A stretch of DNA of 64,000 nt from Bacillus sp. REN10 (GTDB taxonomy: Bacteria > Bacillota > Bacilli > Bacillales > Domibacillaceae), in contig NZ_JADHDW010000002.1 in NCBI RefSeq assembly GCF_016820555.1, positions 257,736 to 321,735 on the forward strand. Reading direction: 5' to 3'. Positions 58,609 through 64,000 of this stretch are shown here, one piece after another. The notes under the pieces are model-generated. The model saw only the letters and a program-made list of their open reading frames with translations, had not been told where the DNA came from and made no database searches. Numbering within the stretch: position 1 is the first letter of the stretch; the number at the start of each line of letters is the position of its first letter. The position numbers were made by a program, and so were the translations under genes.

Positions 58609-59930
58609 ATATAACGACATTGTCCTCCAAAATAGAACAGCTAGACACGTATAAAAGATATGGTCGAATTAAACGAGTAATAGGACTTATGATAGAATCT
58701 CAAGGACCGAAAGCTTCAATTGGTGATGTTTGTTATATTTATCCGAATAAAGAGGAACAACCGAAAAATTGCATTCCTGCAGAAGTGATCGGATTTAAAG
58801 AAGAAATGGTCGTTTTAATGCCTTATGGGGACATTAATGATATTTCTCCCGGGAGTTTAGTTGAGAACTCAGGTCAGTCGCTTGAAGTGAAAGTAGGCCC
58901 AGCTTTAATAGGGAAAGTTATTGACTCTATGGGAGAACCTTTAGATGGCACTTCCTTACCGAAGTCATTGACAACGGTAGGGACAGAAAAGAAGCCGCCT
59001 AACCCATTAAGCAGACCGCCCATTAACGAGAAGTTAGAAGTGGGAGTAAGAGCGATCGATAGTTTATTAACAGTGGGAAAAGGGCAACGAATTGGGATCT
59101 TTGCAGGTAGCGGTGTCGGAAAGAGTACCTTGCTCGGAATGATTGCTAGAAACACGACTGCCGATATTAATGTGATCGCTTTAATCGGTGAGCGTGGAAG
59201 AGAGGTTCGCGAATTTGTAGAAAGAGACCTGGGTCCTGAGGGACGAGCCCGCTCGATTATTGTGGCAGCTACTTCTGATCAACCGGCATTAATGAGAATT
59301 AAAGGCGCGTTTACCGCTACCGCAATTGCTGAGTATTTTCGAGACAAAGGCTTAAACGTCATGTTAATGATGGATTCTGTGACCCGCGTGGCTATGGCAC
59401 AGCGGGAAGTAGGCTTAGCTGTAGGTGAACCGCCTGCTACAAAAGGGTATACTCCTTCTGTGTTTGCGATTATGCCGAAATTGCTTGAACGGACAGGCAC
59501 TAATCACCATGGAACCATTACCGCCTTTTATACGGTATTAGTTGATGGAGATGATATGAATGAACCAATTGCTGATGCCGTTCGCGGAATTCTTGACGGA
59601 CATATTGTGCTAGATCGAGAGCTTGCGAATAAAGGCCAATATCCGGCGATTAATGTATTAAAAAGCGTCAGTCGATTAATGAGCCATTTAGCTTCTAAGG
59701 ATCATAAACAAGCTGCCATCATGATAAGAGAATTGATGAGCACATACTTGAACTCTGAAGATTTAATCAATATTGGTGCCTATAAAAAGGGATCATCGGC
59801 TGAAATTGATCGGGCGATTGATTATTACCCGAAGATTATCTCCTTTTTAAAGCAGCAAACAGATGAAAAAGTAACATTAGAGGAAAGCATTCAATCTCTC
59901 ATTCAGCTAGCTGAAAAAGGAGAATGGTAA
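58605..59930 (+). CDS. fliI: flagellar export ATPase FliI
   Basis: The F1-beta-like ATPase of the flagellar type III export apparatus. 441 residues. Walker A is GSGVGKST (168–175), with IALIGERGREVREFVE, the Walker B region LNVMLMMDSVTR, and the DGHIVLDRELANKGQYPAI segment. The start is GTG 58605, overlapping the fliH stop by 4 bp. Confidence 0.96.
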   Translation: MNITTLSSKIEQLDTYKRYGRIKRVIGLMIESQGPKASIGDVCYIYPNKEEQPKNCIPAEVIGFKEEMVVLMPYGDINDISPGSLVENSGQSLEVKVGPALIGKVIDSMGEPLDGTSLPKSLTTVGTEKKPPNPLSRPPINEKLEVGVRAIDSLLTVGKGQRIGIFAGSGVGKSTLLGMIARNTTADINVIALIGERGREVREFVERDLGPEGRARSIIVAATSDQPALMRIKGAFTATAIAEYFRDKGLNVMLMMDSVTRVAMAQREVGLAVGEPPATKGYTPSVFAIMPKLLERTGTNHHGTITAFYTVLVDGDDMNEPIADAVRGILDGHIVLDRELANKGQYPAINVLKSVSRLMSHLASKDHKQAAIMIRELMSTYLNSEDLINIGAYKKGSSAEIDRAIDYYPKIISFLKQQTDEKVTLEESIQSLIQLAEKGEW

Positions 59931-60376
59931 TGGTAACTTATCGCTATAAATTTGAAAAGATTTTACAAATAAGAGAACAAGAAAAAGAAGAAATGCAAAA
60001 TAGCTATATGGAATCGGTGAAGAAATTTGAGGAAGCCGCTGAAAAGCTCTATAAGCTTTTAAAGAAAAAAGAAGAGCTCATTGATTATCAAGAAAAGAAA
60101 ATGGGCAGCGGCTTTTCCATCTATGAGGTTCAGCATTATCAACAATTTGTCTCCAATCTTGAGAAAACGATTGCTTTTCAACAACAAATTGTAATTCGAG
60201 CGCGCAATCAAATGCAATGGTGTGAACAGCAATTGCAGGAAAGAAATATTGAAGTGAAAAAATATGAAAAAATGAAAGAGAAAGATTTTAAGAAGTTTAA
60301 TGCAAGTTTGCTTATGGCGGAGCAGCACCAAATGGATGAAATTTCAACGATCCAATTCATGAACCAAAGAAATTAG
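59930..60376 (+). CDS. fliJ: flagellar export chaperone FliJ
   Basis: A 148-residue, highly charged coiled-coil protein (MVTYRYKFEKILQIREQEK) that escorts export substrates and contacts FliI and FlhA. The HYQQFVSNLEKTI segment is conserved in Bacillus. The ATG at 59930 shares its first base with the fliI stop and lies seven bases after AAAGGAG. An ATG two codons earlier is too close to that site. Confidence 0.92.
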   Translation: MVTYRYKFEKILQIREQEKEEMQNSYMESVKKFEEAAEKLYKLLKKKEELIDYQEKKMGSGFSIYEVQHYQQFVSNLEKTIAFQQQIVIRARNQMQWCEQQLQERNIEVKKYEKMKEKDFKKFNASLLMAEQHQMDEISTIQFMNQRN

Positions 60377-60388
60377 GTGAGAGCGATT

Positions 60389-61024
60389 ATGGCAAGAAAA
60401 AAGAAAAAAGAAAAGGCAGAACAAGAAACCGAGAGCAAGACGAGTAAATTTCAATGGCTTCTTTTTGCAATTGTGATTCCTCTCCTTTTCGCAGTAACCG
60501 TTTCACTAATTGTTATGACGGTCGCCGGCGTGAATATTTTTGATAAGGCCAAGGAGCTTGGGGGAAGTGTTCCAGGCGTCTCTTCCATGATTGATAGTGA
60601 ATCGTCCAAAGACAGCAAAGTAGCTAAAAGTCGTCTCGTTTCCTTACAGGCAGAAGTGGAAGAACAAAAAGCAGAAATTGAAAAATTACAAAAAAAGTTG
60701 GATGCTTCTGATAAGGAAATAGAGAAATTGTTAACTGAAAAAGATCGATTAGAGGTTGAATTGGAACAACAGCAAAAACAACAAGAAGGCAGTAGAGATG
60801 GCCAGCCAGGCGATAAAAGCAAATCAAACGATAAAGACGGTAACCCGTTGATTGATACATATGAATCAATGGCACCGAAGAACGTCGCGAATATTATCGT
60901 CAATTTATCTGATGCTGAAGCAGTAAATATCATTTCAGCGATGAGTACAGATAAGCAAGCCAAGATCTTAGAGAAACTCCCGCCAGAAAAAGCTGCAAAG
61001 TATACGAAAATGCTGGCTCAATGA
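60389..61024 (+). CDS. ylxF: YlxF, membrane coiled-coil protein with MgtE-N-like C-terminus
   Basis: 211 residues. A lysine-rich start is followed by one membrane helix (about 20–42), a coiled coil (about 80–135), a charged linker, and a C-terminal APKNVANIIVNLSDAEAVNI segment like the MgtE N-domain fold. The protein is shared by many flagellar operons at this place and resembles MotE-type helpers of the motor. Its exact job is not established to my knowledge. The ATG at 60389 has AGGTGAG eight bases upstream; an earlier GTG overlaps that site. Confidence 0.87.
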   Translation: MARKKKKEKAEQETESKTSKFQWLLFAIVIPLLFAVTVSLIVMTVAGVNIFDKAKELGGSVPGVSSMIDSESSKDSKVAKSRLVSLQAEVEEQKAEIEKLQKKLDASDKEIEKLLTEKDRLEVELEQQQKQQEGSRDGQPGDKSKSNDKDGNPLIDTYESMAPKNVANIIVNLSDAEAVNIISAMSTDKQAKILEKLPPEKAAKYTKMLAQ

Positions 61025-61051
61025 GAAAGAAGACATCGAGGTGACCAATAG

Positions 61052-62275
61052 ATGATAGGTGTAGGAAATATATTTTTGGGTGGTTTACAGACGAACCAAG
61101 TCGCATCACCTAAGCAAGCAGGGCTTGGGGCTACATTTCAATCGATGTTAAGTGCTGAAACAAGTGTAGCTATGCCAAGTGATCTAGGACAGCTATTGGA
61201 AGCAATGAAACAAATTCTTACTGCAAAAAGTATTGACGAATTGCCGGGGCTGGCTTCAGGGAGCAAGGCAGTAGCGGAGGAATGGATGTCTGATGGTCAG
61301 ATGCCTTCTTTTGAAGAAGTTGCTTTGTTTCTTGGAATGAATGCGACGGAGTTAACAAGTATGGTTGAGAAGCTGATGAAACAGCTGACAAATATAAGAA
61401 TGGAAAATGTGACAATAGTAAAAGAAGCACCGATTAACGGAAATGACTCAAAAGAAACAGATGAAATAGATATGAGTCAATTGCTCAATGCAATCCAATT
61501 ACTAACGGTTACTTCGCCTAATGATTGGCCTAAAGGTGAAGGGAAATTAGTCCAAACATTGTTACAAGCAGCAAAAATTTGGGGGTTTTTTGGTGAAAAG
61601 GCAGATAGCATGGCCGTTACGAAAGAGCAACAGCAAGTATTAAAAGGTATGTTGAAAGAACTTGCTGGTAAATTAGAGGGTGTGTTGCAGCAGGCTTTTA
61701 AAAACTATCAATCTGTCAGTGAGGAGCAATCATCACCTGCCGTGATGAAAACAAATCAAACTATGCCTAAAGAAGGCATAATCGTTCCATCTGTTTTTCA
61801 TCCAGTTTCCAAAATAGAAACTTTAACAATGATGGTATCAACGAATCCGAAGCCTATGAATATGGAACAGTTTATCGAAAAATTTTCGCAAATCCTTGGC
61901 AATTCTAACTTAATGAAAACGCCAAATGGCAATCGGTTACTGATTAAGCTTTATCCAGAGCAACTTGGTAGTTTAAGAATTGAGTTGTTACAGCAAAATG
62001 GTGTCATGACAGCAAAGATCCTTTCTTCGACTTCTATGGTGAAAGATTTATTTGAGCAACATGTTCATAGCTTAAAGCATGCTTTTAATCAACAAAATAT
62101 CACGGTGGACAAAATTGAATTGGCCCATAGTCAAGCGGATCCGCAAAAGTTTGATCGTTCCTCTCAGCAAGAACAACAAACGAAGCGTGAGCAGCCACAG
62201 CCGCAACAACAAACAGAAACCGAAGACCAACCGATAGAAGAATTTAAAGATGTACTAGAAAATATGGAAGTTTAG
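61052..62275 (+). CDS. fliK: flagellar hook-length control protein FliK
   Basis: A secreted ruler that sets hook length and triggers export switching. 407 residues. A long variable Gln/Met-rich N-terminal part is followed by the conserved Flg_hook domain (about 290–360): RLLIKLYPEQLGSLRIELLQ and SLKHAFNQQNITVDKIEL. A Gln-rich tail is typical. The ATG is behind GAGGTGACC. It stands between ylxF and flgD, the standard place. Confidence 0.9.
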   Translation: MIGVGNIFLGGLQTNQVASPKQAGLGATFQSMLSAETSVAMPSDLGQLLEAMKQILTAKSIDELPGLASGSKAVAEEWMSDGQMPSFEEVALFLGMNATELTSMVEKLMKQLTNIRMENVTIVKEAPINGNDSKETDEIDMSQLLNAIQLLTVTSPNDWPKGEGKLVQTLLQAAKIWGFFGEKADSMAVTKEQQQVLKGMLKELAGKLEGVLQQAFKNYQSVSEEQSSPAVMKTNQTMPKEGIIVPSVFHPVSKIETLTMMVSTNPKPMNMEQFIEKFSQILGNSNLMKTPNGNRLLIKLYPEQLGSLRIELLQQNGVMTAKILSSTSMVKDLFEQHVHSLKHAFNQQNITVDKIELAHSQADPQKFDRSSQQEQQTKREQPQPQQQTETEDQPIEEFKDVLENMEV

Positions 62276-62283
62276 GTGATGGC

Positions 62284-62919
62284 ATGTCTAAAATCGACCC
62301 AAGTCTATATTTACCGAATAAGCCAAATGAAAGAAAGACAGGAAATAGCAGTCTTGGAAAAGATGAGTTTTTAAAAATCTTAATGGTACAGCTGCAAAAC
62401 CAAGATCCATTAAGTCCAATGGAAGATAAAGACTTTATTGCACAAATGGCTACCTTCTCCTCACTTGAACAGCAAGTGAATATGACATCAGCCATAAAGG
62501 AACTGGTGCAAATGCAACAGGCATCACAAATGATTAGCTACAATTCATTTGTTGGCAAAGAGGTCACTTGGCATAAAATTGAGCCTAATAAGGACAATCC
62601 TGAGGAGAAGCCAGTTGTCACAGAAGGCACAGGTAAAATTGTCTCTGTTCAGTTCAAAGATGGTGGAGTCGAGTTTACGCTGGCAGATGGCACGAAGCTA
62701 GAACCGGGCAATATCTCTGAGATTAAAGGCGGAACAAGCGCAAGTGGCAATTCGCTCGTTGAAGCAAGCCAACTCATCGGTCATAAGGTCACATGGGAGA
62801 AAGACGGAGCGGAACAAACAGCGACCGTTCAATCCGTATCACTGAAAGATGGCACTACTTGGCTCCATTTAAGCAATGGCCAAAAAATTGCTTCATCGGC
62901 GTTAACTAAAATTGAATAA
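62284..62919 (+). CDS. flgD: hook capping protein FlgD
   Basis: The scaffold that caps the growing hook. 211 residues. The N-terminal capping domain has LGKDEFLKILMVQLQNQDPL, MEDKDFIAQMATFSSLEQ and a short helical stretch to about 80. The rest contains two similar units, each beginning with a VGKEVTWHK- or IGHKVTWEK-type strand and ending in DGT-K-rich strands. It is clearly longer than the B. subtilis YlxG/FlgD (about 140 residues). The ATG follows AGGTGATGG. Confidence 0.9.
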   Translation: MSKIDPSLYLPNKPNERKTGNSSLGKDEFLKILMVQLQNQDPLSPMEDKDFIAQMATFSSLEQQVNMTSAIKELVQMQQASQMISYNSFVGKEVTWHKIEPNKDNPEEKPVVTEGTGKIVSVQFKDGGVEFTLADGTKLEPGNISEIKGGTSASGNSLVEASQLIGHKVTWEKDGAEQTATVQSVSLKDGTTWLHLSNGQKIASSALTKIE

Positions 62920-62968
62920 TAACAAATGTTAAAAAAACAGTTCGAAAATCGAAAGGGGAAATTCAATT

Positions 62969-63784
62969 ATGCTACGCTCCATGTACTCAGGAATCAGTGG
63001 AATGAAAGGTTTTCAAACGAAATTAGATGTCATCGGGAATAATATTGCCAATGTTAACACGTTTGGGTTTAAAAAAGGTCGTGTTGTTTTTAAAGATATG
63101 GTCAGTCAGCAAATATCAGGAGCTAGTGCGCCTTTAGGTACAACACGAGGAGGAACGAATCCACGTCAAGTTGGGCTTGGTTCACAATTAGCGGCGATTG
63201 ATACAATGCAAACGCAAGGAAGTACGCAAACAACGTATCGTACACTAGATTTAGCTATTTCTGGTGACGGATTTTTCCAAGTAAAAGATGGAACTAACAC
63301 ATTATACACAAGAGCAGGAAATTTCTATCTGGATAAATCAGGGAATTTAGTAACTAGTGATGGACTTTTTGTTCAAGGGACGACTGGAACAACAACAACT
63401 GTTGGGAATATTGTGATACCAAATCCTGATACAGTTAAAGATTTGAGCATCGGGGCTGATGGTAAAGTGACTTATACAGATGCTGCTGGAACTTTACAGA
63501 CAGCTGGAACGATTCAACTAGCTAAATTTCCAAATCCGGATGGTTTAATGAAGGTTGGGGGCAATTTGTTTGAAGAAACGCCAAACTCAGGTGCTGCAAC
63601 AGCTACAATACCTGGAACAGGCGGTGCTGGCACAATCGTTGCCGGTACACTAGAAATGTCCAACGTCGATCTTTCTGAAGAGTTCACAGAAATGATCGTG
63701 GCGCAGCGTGGATTCCAGGCAAATACTCGTATTATTACGACGTCTGATGAGATTTTGCAAGAATTGGTTAACTTAAAACGATAA
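62969..63784 (+). CDS. flgE: flagellar hook protein (FlgE, formerly annotated FlgG)
   Basis: 271 residues with the axial N-terminus MLRSMYSGISGMKGFQTKLD, IGNNIANVNTFGFKKGRV, the ISGDGFFQV motif and the C-terminal VDLSEEFTEMIVAQRGFQAN helix. In B. subtilis the gene at this spot encodes the hook subunit. By sequence alone it also looks like rod protein FlgG. The ATG is behind AAAGGGG. It follows flgD by 49 bp. Confidence 0.92.
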   Translation: MLRSMYSGISGMKGFQTKLDVIGNNIANVNTFGFKKGRVVFKDMVSQQISGASAPLGTTRGGTNPRQVGLGSQLAAIDTMQTQGSTQTTYRTLDLAISGDGFFQVKDGTNTLYTRAGNFYLDKSGNLVTSDGLFVQGTTGTTTTVGNIVIPNPDTVKDLSIGADGKVTYTDAAGTLQTAGTIQLAKFPNPDGLMKVGGNLFEETPNSGAATATIPGTGGAGTIVAGTLEMSNVDLSEEFTEMIVAQRGFQANTRIITTSDEILQELVNLKR

Positions 63785-63802
63785 TGGATCATTTTTACAC
63801 AT

Positions 63803-63847
63803 AGGGGAGGGGCCAGGGTTGGAGTGTCGCTTCAGCCCTGAAACATA
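63803..63847 (+). promoter_or_regulatory. hairpin between the ribosome site and start codon of swrD
   Basis: AGGGGAGGGG (63803–63812) is followed by an 8-bp stem, CAGGGTTG (63814–63821) with CAGCCCTG (63833–63840), and an 11-base loop. The swrD TTG lies at 63848. Unfolded, the ribosome site is 35 bases from the start. With the hairpin folded out the distance is 8 bases. No T run follows, so it is not an intrinsic terminator. Confidence 0.65.
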
Positions 63848-64000
63848 TTGATTAATGTGACGAGATTAAACGGCAAGTCGTTTTTGTTAAATGCCCTTTA
63901 TATTGAGACGGTGGAAAGCTTTCCTGATACGACGATTACGCTTTCTAACGGAAAGAAATTTCTCGTTCGTGAGTCGGAGGATGAAGTGAGAAAACGGATG
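63848..64000 (+). CDS. swrD: FlbD/SwrD family motility protein (5' part)
   Basis: The gene runs off the right edge; 51 codons are present. The product begins [20 protein letters not shown] and continues [19 protein letters not shown], matching the small FlbD family. In B. subtilis SwrD (YlzI), encoded right after the hook gene, raises flagellar motor power for swarming. The start is TTG 63848, chosen from family alignment. No ribosome site stands at normal distance, only one across a hairpin. Confidence 0.88.
   Translation, partial: MINVTRLNGKSFLLNALYIETVESFPDTTITLSNGKKFLVRESEDEVRKRM

Noticed and set aside
60451-60963. 170-codon minus-strand frame inside ylxF
   Set aside because: Ser/Cys/Phe-rich shadow of the coiled-coil region; no start signal and no recognisable family.

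Overview
The window is a stretch of core chromosome from a low-G+C, endospore-forming, flagellated member of the Bacillaceae. The gene order follows the yloA(rqcH)–flgE segment of Bacillus subtilis almost gene for gene. A 25-codon spoVM marks a spore former, and a complete basal-body and export gene series marks a motile cell. Protein divergence and local differences (a signal peptidase gene before rbgA, no khpA between rpsP and ylqD) show that it is not B. subtilis itself. I cannot name the genus. Nearly everything is on the + strand. The exceptions are the cut rqcH at the left edge and rpmB. I see no prophage, insertion sequence, CRISPR array, tRNA or rRNA.

Layout. 1–3.2 kb: rqcH (partial, minus) divergent from a P-type Ca2+ ATPase. 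3.3–5.3 kb: yicC-type RNase, remA, gmk, rpoZ. 5.5–18.2 kb: a tightly packed run of coaBC, priA, def, fmt, rsmB, rlmN, prpC, prkC, rsgA and rpe, then thiN and spoVM. 18.2–24.5 kb: rpmB (minus), the Asp23-family gene and the fakA-like gene, serine dehydratase sdaAB-sdaAA, recG. 24.5–28.2 kb: the FapR-controlled fatty acid and phospholipid genes fapR-plsX-fabD-fabG-acpP. 28.3–35.5 kb: rnc, smc, ftsY, ylxM, ffh (chromosome organisation and the SRP pathway). 35.6–38.1 kb: rpsP, ylqD, rimM, trmD, rplS. 38.2–42.7 kb: lepB, rbgA, rnhB and an orphan pair resembling flagellar FliK and FlhB. 42.9–45.0 kb: sucCD. 45.2–53.7 kb: dprA, topA, trmFO, xerC, hslV, hslU, codY. 54.0–64 kb: the start of the fla/che operon, flgB through the hook gene, ending inside swrD.

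How the genes work together. Many neighbours overlap by 1–4 bases (def/fmt, rsmB/rlmN, prkC/rsgA, fapR/plsX, fabD/fabG, smc/ftsY, rimM/trmD, fliH/fliI), which points to translational coupling. Clear control signals are a FapR operator over the fapR start region, good sigma-A-type promoters before ylxM, fapR, rplS, xerC and rpmB, a probable L19 leader RNA, and about a dozen intrinsic terminators.

Most of the window is ordinary housekeeping DNA and I found no wholly new system. The points most worth a second look are: a hairpin that exactly fills the gap between the Shine-Dalgarno sequence and the start codon of swrD; the orphan FliK-like/FlhB-like pair next to rnhB; the missing khpA; an HslV whose residue 2 is neither Ser nor Thr; a long degenerate palindrome after rpoZ; and two related-looking repeat tracts flanking ylxM-ffh.
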